Shown one piece after another: positions 27,542 to 36,765 of a stretch of 64,000 nucleotides of DNA. Origin of the DNA: Porticoccus sp002390525 (GTDB lineage Bacteria; Pseudomonadota; Gammaproteobacteria; Pseudomonadales; Porticoccaceae). Below the pieces are notes generated by a model. That model worked only from the letters and a program-made list of their open reading frames with translations, did not search any database and was not told the DNA's origin. How positions within the stretch are numbered: the first letter of the stretch is position 1; every line of letters starts with the position of its first letter. Position numbers and translations under genes: made by a program. The stretch covers positions 372,001-436,000 of the forward strand of contig OX044352.1 of the NCBI GenBank assembly GCA_943846655.1. Direction: 5' to 3'.

Positions 27542-28120
27542 TTAGTATTTTAAAAAATTTTCGAGTAAATCATGTCCTTTGACGGTAAGTATTGATTCTG
27601 GGTGAAACTGCACACCTTCTATTTCATGATCCTTATGACGGAATCCCATAATCTCATCAATTTGACCTGATGGTTTTTTTGTCCAAGCTGTCTCTCGAAG
27701 ACAGCTTGGTAGGCTTTCACGCTCAACAATCAAAGAGTGATACCGAGTTGCTTCAAAAGGGTTTGGGAGCCCGCTAAATACTCCCTCATTATTATGGTAA
27801 ATGGGTGAAGTTTTTCCATGCATGACGTTTCTAGCCCTTTTAATTTTGCCACCAAAAGCTTGAGCTATGCTTTGGTGTCCCAAGCAGATTCCTAAAATAG
27901 GAACTTTACCGGAAAAATGGCCTATAGCAGAAACAGAAATTCCAGCTTCGTTTGGGGTGCAAGGTCCAGGTGATATGACGATTTTTTCAGGGCTCATACT
28001 TTCTATTTCATCGAGCGATAGGTCGTCATTTCTTATAACCCGAACATCCGCCTTGAGTTCACCTAGATACTGAACTACGTTGTAGGTGAATGAATCATAA
28101 TTATCTATCATTAAAATCAT
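27542..28120 (-). CDS. trpG: Anthranilate synthase glutamine amidotransferase subunit (TrpG)
   Basis: Class I glutamine amidotransferase that supplies ammonia to TrpE. The 192-residue protein contains the catalytic triad: Cys in ILGICLGHQSIAQAFGG and the His/Glu of VQFHPESILT. MIDNYDSFTYNVVQYLG is the typical start. The same subunit may also serve aminodeoxychorismate synthase (PabB), as in organisms with one amphibolic copy, but this cannot be decided here. It is 12 bases after trpE. Confidence 0.97.
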   Translation of the reverse strand: MILMIDNYDSFTYNVVQYLGELKADVRVIRNDDLSLDEIESMSPEKIVISPGPCTPNEAGISVSAIGHFSGKVPILGICLGHQSIAQAFGGKIKRARNVMHGKTSPIYHNNEGVFSGLPNPFEATRYHSLIVERESLPSCLRETAWTKKPSGQIDEIMGFRHKDHEIEGVQFHPESILTVKGHDLLENFLKY

Positions 28121-28132
28121 AACTAAAGCACC

Positions 28133-29599
28133 TTAAATAACTAGATCGACAGCACGAAAAATAGCGCGTGCTTTATTAATTGTTTCCTTCCATTCTAATT
28201 CTGGGTGAGAATCAGCAACAATACCAGCTCCAGCTTGGACATAGAGCTTGCCATCCTTGATTATTGCGGTCCTAATAGCTATTGCTGTATCCATATTGCC
28301 GTTCCAAGATATATATCCTACGGCTCCCCCATATACTCCTCTTTTAACTGGTTCAATTTCATCAATTATTTCCATAGCGCGAATTTTAGGAGCGCCACTC
28401 AAAGTCCCTGCAGGCAGGGTCGCTCGTAACACATTTATAGCAGTCGTTGTTGGTATAACCTGACCCGTTACATTGGAGGTTATATGCATTACATGGGAAT
28501 AACGCTCTACCACCATCTGATCTGTTAATTTCACTGTACCTATCTGTGAGACCTTACCTATATCATTCCGGCCCAAATCAATGAGCATCAAGTGTTCTGC
28601 GATTTCTTTAGGATCATTTATTAATTCCTTTTCTAAAGAAAGGTCCTCTTCAGGAGTATGACCTCTGCGACGGGTACCAGCTATTGGCCTGACGGTTACC
28701 TCACCATCTTCAAGTCTTGCTAAAATTTCGGGAGATGAGCCTACTATCTGAAATGAGCTCATATCTAAAAAATACATATAGGGCGAAGGATTTAAAGAAC
28801 GTAAAGCCCTATAAAGATTTAATGGTTCCGCTTTAAATTCAATTGAAAGCCTTTGTGAAGGCACCACCTGCATAACATCACCGGCTAATACATAGTTTTT
28901 GATTTTCTTAACAGCTGCAAGAAAATTATCTTTCCCAAAACTAGATATGAAATTAGACTCATTTCTTCGTTCACTACTTGAGTTCAAAGGAGGTAGATCA
29001 GGAACAGATTCTTTTAATTTACTCTCTAATTCATCTAATTTATTTTGAGACTTAACCCATGCGTCGGTATCAGAAGCTTTCTGATGAACAACAAAAATTA
29101 GCTTACCCAGCAAGTTATCAAAAACAACTACTTCATCAGAGACCATTAGCAAAATATCAGGGTTACCTAAATCATCTTTTGGTGTTGATTCGCTTAATTT
29201 TTCTTCTACATATCGTACAACATCATAACCAAAATAGCCGACTAAACCTCCCGTAAAGCGAGGTAAATTTGGCAAATCAGGTATCTGATATCTGGCTTGA
29301 AAGTTTTCAATATCTGCCAGTGGATCTTTTGTAGTTTTCGACTCAATTATTTTGTTATTTTTTTCGACTACCAATTGATTACCAAAGACTTTTAATATGG
29401 TATCTGAAGGTAATCCTATTAGTGAGTAGCGCCCCCATTTTTCACCACCTTCAACCGATTCGAATAAATACGAGTATGCACCCTTTGCCAATTTTAAATA
29501 ACAGGATAGCGGTGTTTCAAGATCAGCTATAACTTCTCGTGTGACTGGAATAAGGCTATAGTTTTGGCTAGCAAGTTCAGCAAATTTTTCGGGGGTCAT
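28133..29599 (-). CDS. trpE: Anthranilate synthase component I (TrpE)
   Basis: Converts chorismate to anthranilate with ammonia from TrpG. The 488-residue protein has the N-terminal regulatory domain (KLAKGAYSYLFESVEGGEKWGRYSLIG, tryptophan-binding region; the LEDN-type segment is present in altered form) and the chorismate-utilising C-terminal domain with GDVMQVVPSQRLS, PIAGTRRRGHTPEEDL, IDLGRNDIGKVS, TLPAGTLSGAPKIRAMEIIDE and VQAGAGIVADSHPE. It is the first gene of trpE-trpG-trpD-trpC-osmC, with an AAGGAAG ribosome site. A 14-base perfect palindrome lies in the upstream region where a -35 element would be. Confidence 0.96.
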   Translation of the reverse strand: MTPEKFAELASQNYSLIPVTREVIADLETPLSCYLKLAKGAYSYLFESVEGGEKWGRYSLIGLPSDTILKVFGNQLVVEKNNKIIESKTTKDPLADIENFQARYQIPDLPNLPRFTGGLVGYFGYDVVRYVEEKLSESTPKDDLGNPDILLMVSDEVVVFDNLLGKLIFVVHQKASDTDAWVKSQNKLDELESKLKESVPDLPPLNSSSERRNESNFISSFGKDNFLAAVKKIKNYVLAGDVMQVVPSQRLSIEFKAEPLNLYRALRSLNPSPYMYFLDMSSFQIVGSSPEILARLEDGEVTVRPIAGTRRRGHTPEEDLSLEKELINDPKEIAEHLMLIDLGRNDIGKVSQIGTVKLTDQMVVERYSHVMHITSNVTGQVIPTTTAINVLRATLPAGTLSGAPKIRAMEIIDEIEPVKRGVYGGAVGYISWNGNMDTAIAIRTAIIKDGKLYVQAGAGIVADSHPELEWKETINKARAIFRAVDLVI

Positions 29600-29658
29600 A
29601 ATTGCTTCCTTGAGCAGATTGATACTGTATTGTTACTATAAAAAAAATTTAAATAATG

Positions 29659-29672
29659 AAGCTTTAAAGCTT
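29659..29672. promoter_or_regulatory. 14-bp perfect palindrome upstream of trpE, candidate operator
   Basis: AAGCTTTAAAGCTT is its own reverse complement. It lies 60 bases before the trpE ATG. On the minus strand a TATAGT (29640-29635) follows about 18 bases later and could be the -10, so the palindrome would cover the -35 region, a typical repressor position. It is not the E. coli TrpR consensus. I see no tryptophan-rich leader peptide in the 196-base gap. Confidence 0.4.
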
Positions 29673-29795
29673 ATAATTTTAAGTACTACCAAATAAGAAA
29701 AGAGTTATCCAGCTAAGGTGTAGTAACCACAATAAATAATTTCGAACATTTAAACTATTCTAATGGATTCAGCTGAAAGTGTGAAGTAAGGCTGA

Positions 29796-30461
29796 CTAAA
29801 CCTCTAATTCACTACGCATATTATTTATGGCAAGATGGTAATCGTCAGTTCCATATATAGCAGAACCCGCAACAAATGTGTCTGCGCCTGCGCTTGCAAT
29901 CTCCCTAATGTTTTTTGAACTCACACCACCATCAATTTCGAGATGAATATTCAACCCACTTTTATCAATAATTGATCTAGCCTCTCTTAACTTTTCTAAA
30001 GTGTTTGGGATAAATTTCTGTCCACCAAAACCAGGGTTCACGCTCATCAATAAAATAATGTCTATTTTATTTAAAAAAATTTTTACGCTATCTAGATTTG
30101 TCTCCGGATTTATTGCTAAGCCGCCTTTACAGCCACCATCTCTTATTGATTGTAATGAGCGATCAATATCGGCGGAAGCCTCTGGATGAAATGTTATCCA
30201 ATCAGCTCCAGCATCTATAAAACTGCCTATTAATTGATCTACTGGTTCAACCATGAGGTGAATATCTATTGTTGCTGTTACTCCATGATCACGCAACGAC
30301 TTGCAAACCATAGGGCCAATAGTGAGATTGGGAACAAAGTGGTTATCCATCACATCAAAATGTATGATATCAGCTCCCGCACTTATCACCTCGTCAACCT
30401 CTTGACCTAATTTAGAAAAGTCAGCTGAAAGTATTGATGGTGCTATAAGGAAATTTTTCAT
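29796..30461 (-). CDS. rpe: Ribulose-phosphate 3-epimerase (Rpe)
   Basis: Interconverts ribulose 5-phosphate and xylulose 5-phosphate in the pentose phosphate pathway. The 221-residue TIM barrel has APSILSADFSKLGQEV, HFDVMDNHFVPNLTIGP, HLMVEP, LLMSVNPGFGGQKFIP, LEIDGGVSSKNI and FVAGSAIYG, with the metal-binding His and Asp residues intact. In Pseudomonas rpe-gph-trpE are in series; here gph (phosphoglycolate phosphatase) is missing between rpe and trpE. Confidence 0.97.
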   Translation of the reverse strand: MKNFLIAPSILSADFSKLGQEVDEVISAGADIIHFDVMDNHFVPNLTIGPMVCKSLRDHGVTATIDIHLMVEPVDQLIGSFIDAGADWITFHPEASADIDRSLQSIRDGGCKGGLAINPETNLDSVKIFLNKIDIILLMSVNPGFGGQKFIPNTLEKLREARSIIDKSGLNIHLEIDGGVSSKNIREIASAGADTFVAGSAIYGTDDYHLAINNMRSELEV

Positions 30462-30619
30462 TTATCACCTCTATATTTTTATAAAGCACTTTGTTAAAAG
30501 TTAAAAATTAATCGAGCCTTATAATAAAACTTTAACTTGCTTAATACGTCCTAAGAAGTTTCAATTGTATGTCATTATCGTAACATTTGATGCTCATTCA
30601 TTTCTAACAATTACCTAAT

Positions 30620-32092
30620 ATGATGAAAAAACATAAAGATCTAAGAGATTTTATTGCATTTTTAGAAGAGCGCGGCGAATTAAAGCGCATTTCAGCTGAA
30701 ATTGATCCCGTTCTTGAAATGACAGAAATCTGTGACCGCACGCTCAAGGCTAAAGGCCCAGCACTTTTATTCGAAAATCCAAAAGGATTCGATATTCCAG
30801 TACTTGGAAATCTCTTCGGTACCCCTGAGAGAGTTGCTATGGGTATGGGTAAAGAAAATCTTCATGCACTTAGAGAATTAGGTGAACTATTAGCTTTCTT
30901 AAAAGAGCCAGAACCACCAAAAGGTATAAAAGATCTTTGGGATAATAGGGGGAAATTTAAACAGATACTGAATATGCCTGCAGACGTTATAAAAAAAGCT
31001 CCTTGTCAAGACGAAGTTATTAGTGGATTGAATGTCGACTTAGGAAAGTTGCCGATTCAGACATGCTGGCCAGGTGACGCAGGGCCACTAATTACTTGGC
31101 CACTTGTTATAACATGTGGCCCTGAAAAGAATAGACAAAATCTTGGTATATATCGCCAACAAGTCATAGGTAAAAATAAATTAATTATGCGGTGGCTTTC
31201 TCACCGCGGCGGTGCGCTTGATTATCAAGATTGGAGTGCTGCAAACCCTGGCGAACCTTTTCCCGTAGCTGTGGTCTTAGGTGCTGACCCTGCAACTATT
31301 TTGGGGGCAGTTACGCCAGTCCCAGATACACTCTCAGAATATGCTTTTGCAGGATTATTGAGAGGAGAAAAAACTAAGGTAGTTAATTGCTTAACTAGCA
31401 AGCTTCAGGTTCCGGCTAGCGCTGAATTTGTTTTAGAAGGTTTTATATATCCAGATGACATCGCTGCAGAAGGACCCTTTGGAGATCACACTGGGTATTA
31501 TAACGAAATTGAACAATTTCCAGTATTTACTGTGGAGACTATTTCTCATAGAAAAAATCCTATTTATCATAGTACTTATACCGGTCGACCTCCAGACGAG
31601 CCAGCTATTCTTGGTGTTGCACTAAACGAGATATTTGTCCCCATACTACAAAAACAATTTCCAGAAATTATTGATTTTTATCTTCCCCCTGAGGGTTGCT
31701 CTTACCGTATGGCAGTAGTTTCGATGAAAAAAAAATATCCTGGTCACGCTAAGAGGGTGATGATGGGGGTTTGGTCTTTCTTAAGACAATTTATGTACAC
31801 AAAATTTGTAATTGTAGTAGACGAAGATATCAATCCACGTGTTTGGAAAGATGTAATATGGGCAGTAACTACCCGAATGGACCCTAAAAGAGATATGGTT
31901 ATAATTGATAACACTCCAATTGATTATTTAGATTTCGCATCACCAGTTTCTGGCTTGGGCTCAAAAGTAGGTTTTGACGCTACTAATAAATTTGAGGGTG
32001 AAACCAACAGGGAGTGGGGAAAAACTATTGAAATGGATAAAAAAGTCAAAGATAAAATTAATGAACTCTGGGATTCGCTAGGGATTGAATAA
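30620..32092 (+). CDS. ubiD: 4-hydroxy-3-polyprenylbenzoate decarboxylase (UbiD)
   Basis: Prenylated-FMN-dependent decarboxylase in ubiquinone synthesis. The 490-residue protein shows KDLRDFIAFLEERGELKRI, the ENPKG loop, the prFMN-binding IYRQQVIGKNKLIMRW and HRGGALD segments, and the catalytic E-R-E network in EGPFGDHTGYY and the surrounding strands. It needs UbiX for the cofactor; ubiX is not in this window. It is divergent from rpe and convergent with fabY. Confidence 0.96.
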   Translation: MMKKHKDLRDFIAFLEERGELKRISAEIDPVLEMTEICDRTLKAKGPALLFENPKGFDIPVLGNLFGTPERVAMGMGKENLHALRELGELLAFLKEPEPPKGIKDLWDNRGKFKQILNMPADVIKKAPCQDEVISGLNVDLGKLPIQTCWPGDAGPLITWPLVITCGPEKNRQNLGIYRQQVIGKNKLIMRWLSHRGGALDYQDWSAANPGEPFPVAVVLGADPATILGAVTPVPDTLSEYAFAGLLRGEKTKVVNCLTSKLQVPASAEFVLEGFIYPDDIAAEGPFGDHTGYYNEIEQFPVFTVETISHRKNPIYHSTYTGRPPDEPAILGVALNEIFVPILQKQFPEIIDFYLPPEGCSYRMAVVSMKKKYPGHAKRVMMGVWSFLRQFMYTKFVIVVDEDINPRVWKDVIWAVTTRMDPKRDMVIIDNTPIDYLDFASPVSGLGSKVGFDATNKFEGETNREWGKTIEMDKKVKDKINELWDSLGIE

Positions 32093-32130
32093 TAATCTTC
32101 ATGCAGTAATGAATTGCATTAAATTTGAAC

Positions 32131-34032
32131 TCAGCACATATCCTCCCACGGGTTGTTCTTATCAAATACTATATTCTTGTGATAACCTGGTATTTTTATA
32201 TGGTCAGAGGTTATTTCAATATTTTCTTCTTCAACTAACTCTTCGCCAAATCGGTAAACTATTTTTATAGCTCCTTTATCTGCATTTTCAGCATACTTTT
32301 TTGCTTCCTGACGGGTTTTCTCTCTTAAATTTGAGTATTCCTCATACATTCGGCTATGTCTAACTTTTAACATTTTCTCTACTTCAGAGGGAGAAATAAC
32401 TATAGCTGTCGCATTATTGCCTCCAAACCCTTTTGAGTTAATGAATGCGACTTTCATTTTTCGATCTGTCAAATCCAAATCCTCTAAAGGAAACAAAAGT
32501 CTATCCTGGAAAACATCTTCAGCTATCTTGTCTACTGTTTTGATGCCAGGCAATATATTATATTTAAATGTTCCTAAGGCAAAAGCTAATTGATCTCCAC
32601 TTGCCGCTGCCAAAGAGTGGCCAACAAAAGCTTTTGCTGCTGTGACAGGCCAATCTTTAATAGCAAATGCTTTTGCTACACGATCAAAAATTCTAGATTC
32701 TGTAACTCTATTTACTGGAGTGCTAGATCCGTGAGCATGAATAAAGCTATGTTCACATACAGCCGATTTACCAACAATTGAAACTGCCGATGCCACCGCC
32801 TTAGCAAATGATACATAATTTCCAATGCCAGGAGCTGATATAGATCGTTTGATTCCATCAGCATTAGTATATACATCAGGAACAGCGCCATGAACGTCTG
32901 CTCCGAGATCTATAGCGAGAGCATCGTCCATAAGAATAATATATTGAGAAGCTTCACCAATTGTAAATCCACAATTTTCCCCAAAAGGCCTACTGGCATT
33001 TCGCCAGTCTGGGATTTTTGAAGAATCAAGTTTGCATAAATTAGAGTCTGTTCCTAATGCCCCCATACTGGTAAATCCCTCCATAACTGCTGGAGTTAAT
33101 CCAGCTTCAGCACTACCTATGATTGCTACTCTTCTCCGTCCACTTTTAATATCCTGAACTGCTCCTTGTAGAACGTACAAGAAAGATGCACAGGCTCCTG
33201 TTATTGCAGCGGTATGACCAACACTACCTACAACATAGGCATTAATAAAATCTGCTGGCATTGTATTTAAACCCATAGCATATTGTTTGGAAGTTATTCT
33301 TTCTCCCAGTAATCTTGCTTGTAAAAGTCCCCCTAGCCCTTCTTTGGAAACCTGACCCATAATACTAGTGCCGTATACTCCTACTTCATCGGGATGCACG
33401 CTGGAAGCTATTTTTTCCCAGGGAATACCGATAGAAGCTAAGGCGTCACTAGCACCTAGTAGAGCTAATTGAAGACCCCTTGGATGAAAACGAGAGTTAT
33501 ATTGTGCACTTGGATCAAAACCTGTGGGAAGTTGGCCCCCAGCTTTGGCTGCCTGTTCGGTATACGTAGGAATCAAGAAATCAACTGAATTTTCAATGCC
33601 AACTTCGCAAATATCATCATCTAAATATTTTATATCCCATTGACTTGGAATAACTGGAGGCAGGTCTCTCTTTGCGATTTTAAAAAATATATTTTTTTTA
33701 TCTTTTGATTCTACTACTACGCGCTTATGTCCATATACTTTTTTTGGATCGAACAAATTATCTTCCAAGCGTCGTATGAGAGTTCCTTTTAAAACTAAAT
33801 CTTTATATTTTTTCGCTACTTGAGTCTGTGTAAGACTGTCTTCTTGATAATCTGTGTAAAATTGCTCATTCCATGACACCAATTTCATAAGGCAGGCTAA
33901 GCTAACGATTGTTTGTTCTTGTTCTTCTTGTGACAAAGACTCAAGCACCAGTCGCCGAAAGGCTTGATGTGAAGAACTTCGTCCAGCAGCATTATATCCA
34001 CCAAATCCTACGATAACCGGCAAAGCTTGCAT
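32131..34032 (-). CDS. fabY: Beta-ketoacyl-ACP synthase FabY (acetoacetyl-ACP synthase)
   Basis: A 633-residue condensing enzyme. The size and layout match FabY, the Pseudomonas aeruginosa enzyme (634 residues) that starts fatty-acid synthesis from acetyl-CoA and malonyl-ACP in place of FabH. The thiolase-fold Cys-His-His triad is visible: Cys in AAITGACASFLY, His in SFIHAHGSSTPVN and His in KAFVGHSLAAASGDQ. The N-terminal 200 residues (INCLUDING VIVGFGGYNAAGRSSSHQAFRR) are specific to this long class, and the C-terminal 90 residues form a further extension. It is divergent from an AraC/GlxA-type regulator. A KasA/FabB-like assignment is less likely because of the length. Confidence 0.88.
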   Translation of the reverse strand: MQALPVIVGFGGYNAAGRSSSHQAFRRLVLESLSQEEQEQTIVSLACLMKLVSWNEQFYTDYQEDSLTQTQVAKKYKDLVLKGTLIRRLEDNLFDPKKVYGHKRVVVESKDKKNIFFKIAKRDLPPVIPSQWDIKYLDDDICEVGIENSVDFLIPTYTEQAAKAGGQLPTGFDPSAQYNSRFHPRGLQLALLGASDALASIGIPWEKIASSVHPDEVGVYGTSIMGQVSKEGLGGLLQARLLGERITSKQYAMGLNTMPADFINAYVVGSVGHTAAITGACASFLYVLQGAVQDIKSGRRRVAIIGSAEAGLTPAVMEGFTSMGALGTDSNLCKLDSSKIPDWRNASRPFGENCGFTIGEASQYIILMDDALAIDLGADVHGAVPDVYTNADGIKRSISAPGIGNYVSFAKAVASAVSIVGKSAVCEHSFIHAHGSSTPVNRVTESRIFDRVAKAFAIKDWPVTAAKAFVGHSLAAASGDQLAFALGTFKYNILPGIKTVDKIAEDVFQDRLLFPLEDLDLTDRKMKVAFINSKGFGGNNATAIVISPSEVEKMLKVRHSRMYEEYSNLREKTRQEAKKYAENADKGAIKIVYRFGEELVEEENIEITSDHIKIPGYHKNIVFDKNNPWEDMC

Positions 34033-34152
34033 TGAAGTAACGCTCTTTTTTTGAATTAATTTCGTACAGAATTGAAAATGTACACTATAAGATTAGTTTA
34101 TCAGGCTATGCTTTATTGACTTTTGTCTTTTATAGCCATATATTTGTTAATT

Positions 34153-35169
34153 ATGGACAAAAGCGATCTAAAAAAAGAACCTCCGCTACGTATAGCGACT
34201 TTACTTTACAATAATATCCTCGGAACTAGTGCTACACTCCCTGTAGAAATGCTACGTACTGCTGAAGCATCAGCTAGACCCAAAAATCAAAATACTAGAA
34301 AAATTGAAGCCTTTACTCTCTCCATTGATGAAAAATTTATAACTTCTCCCTCAGGTTTTGATATTCGCCCATCAGCTGTAATAAATGAAGAACAAAATTT
34401 TGATATTATTAATTTACCAGCGCTATGGAGGAACCCAAGACCAGCATTAGTTAAATACAAAGATTATATACCCTGGATAATTAATCAAGCTGCTAATGGA
34501 GCACTTTTTGTTGCTGTTGGTACTGGTGTCTGTTTTCTTGCCAAAGCAGGGCTACTAGATAACCAGCCAGCTACAACTCATTGGCATTATTTTGATCAGT
34601 TCCATAAAGACTTTCCAAAAGTTTCATTGAAGAGACAATATTTCATAACACAAGCTGGAAATCTTTATTGCGCTGCAAGTGTAAATGCAATGGCTGAACT
34701 AATGGTCCATCTCTCAGCAAGGCTTTATGGGAGAGATGCAGCTAAACAAGTTGAACGTAATTTCTTTCATGAAATTCGTAGTTCATTTAAACCTACTAGC
34801 TACTTCTCTGACGAAGTACAGCAACATCCAGATGAACAAGTTGTGCAAGCACAAATCTGGCTGGAGGATAACTATAGTAAGTCTATTTCAATCAATATGG
34901 TGGCAAAAAAATTTCAATTTAGCACTAGAAACTTCAATCGACGCTTTAAGGCCGCTTTGGGAGAAACACCTCTGCAATATCTACAGGCTGTACGCTTAAA
35001 AAATGCTGGAGAGTTACTACAAAAATCGAATCTTACTATCTACGAAATTGCAGCTCATAGTGGCTACCAAGATGCTGCGTCGTTTAGTAAAATTTTTAGC
35101 AAGCATTATGCTGCTTCTCCAAGCAAATACAGAGAAACTGTACGTGCGAAACTTTTCAGCACTCATTAA
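34153..35169 (+). CDS. GlxA-type AraC-family transcriptional regulator (DJ-1/PfpI plus HTH)
   Basis: About 338 residues with two domains: an N-terminal DJ-1/PfpI-like amidotransferase fold (about 12-200; the nucleophile-elbow region reads VAVGTGVCFLAKAGLL, then ATTHWHYFDQF) and a C-terminal AraC double helix-turn-helix (about 225-325; SISINMVAKKFQFSTRNFNRRFKAALG and LTIYEIAAHSGYQDAASFSKIFSKHY). The start is uncertain: I use the first ATG (MDKSDLKKEP); a TTG ten codons upstream is also open. It is divergent from fabY with about 120 bases between, so it may control fabY; this is inference from position. Effector unknown. Confidence 0.85.
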   Translation: MDKSDLKKEPPLRIATLLYNNILGTSATLPVEMLRTAEASARPKNQNTRKIEAFTLSIDEKFITSPSGFDIRPSAVINEEQNFDIINLPALWRNPRPALVKYKDYIPWIINQAANGALFVAVGTGVCFLAKAGLLDNQPATTHWHYFDQFHKDFPKVSLKRQYFITQAGNLYCAASVNAMAELMVHLSARLYGRDAAKQVERNFFHEIRSSFKPTSYFSDEVQQHPDEQVVQAQIWLEDNYSKSISINMVAKKFQFSTRNFNRRFKAALGETPLQYLQAVRLKNAGELLQKSNLTIYEIAAHSGYQDAASFSKIFSKHYAASPSKYRETVRAKLFSTH

Positions 35170-35230
35170 AATTAAAAAAATTTATTTTTTTACTGGGACT
35201 AAAACTAAAGTCTGGGGCTTGAGTTGAAAC

Positions 35231-36535
35231 TTATTCACCAGCTATTGGTTTTTGATTTAAAAATTTTAATCTATCCAATTCGTTACTATTATTTGAAGTT
35301 AATGAAGTTTTATCTTCGATTTCATCCATAATATCAGCTGTATTTTTTGTTCCGAAAAGTAATTGGGATGATATATCTTGAATCACATTAAGCATTTTAG
35401 TGGCTTTAGCGCTCTGTTGTTCTTGTTCTAATAAAGTATTAATCACAATATTGATTTTATTAACTAAAAGTGAAGAAGTGGCGTCGATTTTTTTAATCGT
35501 TAGGCTCGCCTCTTCAGAAACTTTTTTATCTTTAGTAATTGTATGTGCAACTTCATCTACCGAAAGGCCAAATGAATCAACTTGTTCTCGGATATTGCTG
35601 ATCATTGAAGTTATATGCTTAATAGATGTTCCAGATCGCTCCGCCAGTTTCTGTATTTCTTCTGCAATTACTGCGAAACCCTTTCCAGATTCTCCAGCTG
35701 TTGAAGCCTGGATAGCTGCATTTAAACCGAGTATATGAGCCTGATCTGCCATATCATCGAGAGAGAATGCTACACTCTCTATATCCTTAAATTTTTCACT
35801 TAGTTTCTTGATAATTTTAGTTTTATCATTGATCTTGTTTTGAGTATTTCTCAAACCTATTACTGAGTTTTGAATAATAACATTGCTCTTTTTAGATAAA
35901 GCAGATATCTGTTGAACGTCTATGACTGTGTTCTTTAACTCAGCAGATTGAGTTTGCATCGATGCTGCCATATCTTTCATCATTTTAATTATAATTGTTA
36001 TTTCTTCTGATTGATGTTCAGAGGACTCAGCTAATTGTGACGAAACTACCCGAGTTTCATTTACCGCTGCACTAAGAGAAGCTGATATCTCTTGGGTGAT
36101 TTTATTGTGAGACATGAGTCGACTGATAACTAAATTAATGGCTTCACTTACCTCAAAATCTTTTTTAGTATCAGCATCTCCAATATTAGTATCAGCATCT
36201 CCAATAAATGATGACTCATCTAACAATGAAAGTATGGCCTGATGATGAATCTTTTCTATTTCTTTTCTTTTTACTGATCTCCGGTATATCTCTAATATAA
36301 TTAATAGACATATCAGGCAGGTTACTATTAAGGCATAGAGAATAGGATGGGAAAATTTTTGATAATCATCCAATAATAAAACTACAGATATTGTGTTCGT
36401 TAGTTGCTCTTTCATAAGTGGTAAAGAAAATACTACCCAGGCCATGTAGCCTAAGAAACCCAGCAAAGCTAACAAAATAAAAGTCATTATTATCAAAGTT
36501 AGGGATTTTTCGGTCTGTTGTATTGCTTTATTCAT
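35231..36535 (-). CDS. PilJ-like methyl-accepting chemotaxis protein without a periplasmic sensor domain
   Basis: A 434-residue membrane chemoreceptor-like protein. Two hydrophobic segments (about 12-40 and 64-84) enclose a loop of only about 23 residues, too short for a sensor domain. The remainder is a cytoplasmic signalling coiled coil whose hairpin tip (LGLNAAIQASTAGESGKGFAVIAEE and IQKLAERSG) is close to that of PilJ; the end, VIQDISSQLLFGTKNTADI, also resembles PilJ. The start is the ATG for MNKAIQQTEK, with GGAG upstream, not an earlier TTG. In Pseudomonas pilG-pilH-pilI-pilJ lie next to gshB; here only this receptor remains, now divergent from gshB. No cheA, cheW or cheY is in the window. 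It contains a 21-bp tandem duplication. Confidence 0.82.
   Translation of the reverse strand: MNKAIQQTEKSLTLIIMTFILLALLGFLGYMAWVVFSLPLMKEQLTNTISVVLLLDDYQKFSHPILYALIVTCLICLLIILEIYRRSVKRKEIEKIHHQAILSLLDESSFIGDADTNIGDADTKKDFEVSEAINLVISRLMSHNKITQEISASLSAAVNETRVVSSQLAESSEHQSEEITIIIKMMKDMAASMQTQSAELKNTVIDVQQISALSKKSNVIIQNSVIGLRNTQNKINDKTKIIKKLSEKFKDIESVAFSLDDMADQAHILGLNAAIQASTAGESGKGFAVIAEEIQKLAERSGTSIKHITSMISNIREQVDSFGLSVDEVAHTITKDKKVSEEASLTIKKIDATSSLLVNKINIVINTLLEQEQQSAKATKMLNVIQDISSQLLFGTKNTADIMDEIEDKTSLTSNNSNELDRLKFLNQKPIAGE
36166..36207. repeat. 21-bp tandem duplication in the PilJ-like gene
   Basis: Two copies of a 21-base unit beginning TAGTATCAGCATCTCCAA lie head to tail (36166-36186 and 36187-36207), differing at the last position only. 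In the protein they give IGDADTN followed by IGDADTK just after the second membrane segment. The unit is a multiple of three, so the frame is kept. Confidence 0.85.
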
Positions 36536-36765
36536 GCTGGCCGGTCTCCAGAGGAAAAAATCCAAATATTTTATATTATTATCTTACCTTAAATACAAAT
36601 TCCAATAACTAAAATTTTTAATTACGAGCAAATAAATAATATAAGAGTAAAAAACATAAGCAAGTTGATATAGTTTTAAAAAATAAAGAATGATTTAATG
36701 GTAATAGGTATACCTTGGATCTGAAATAACAAACTTACAGAATTTGCTAACTCAAAGGCAGGCGC

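Noticed and set aside
32100..32120. ATGCA/TGCAT inverted repeat between ubiD and fabY as a bidirectional terminator
   Set aside because: Five pairs only, long loop and no T-run on either strand.
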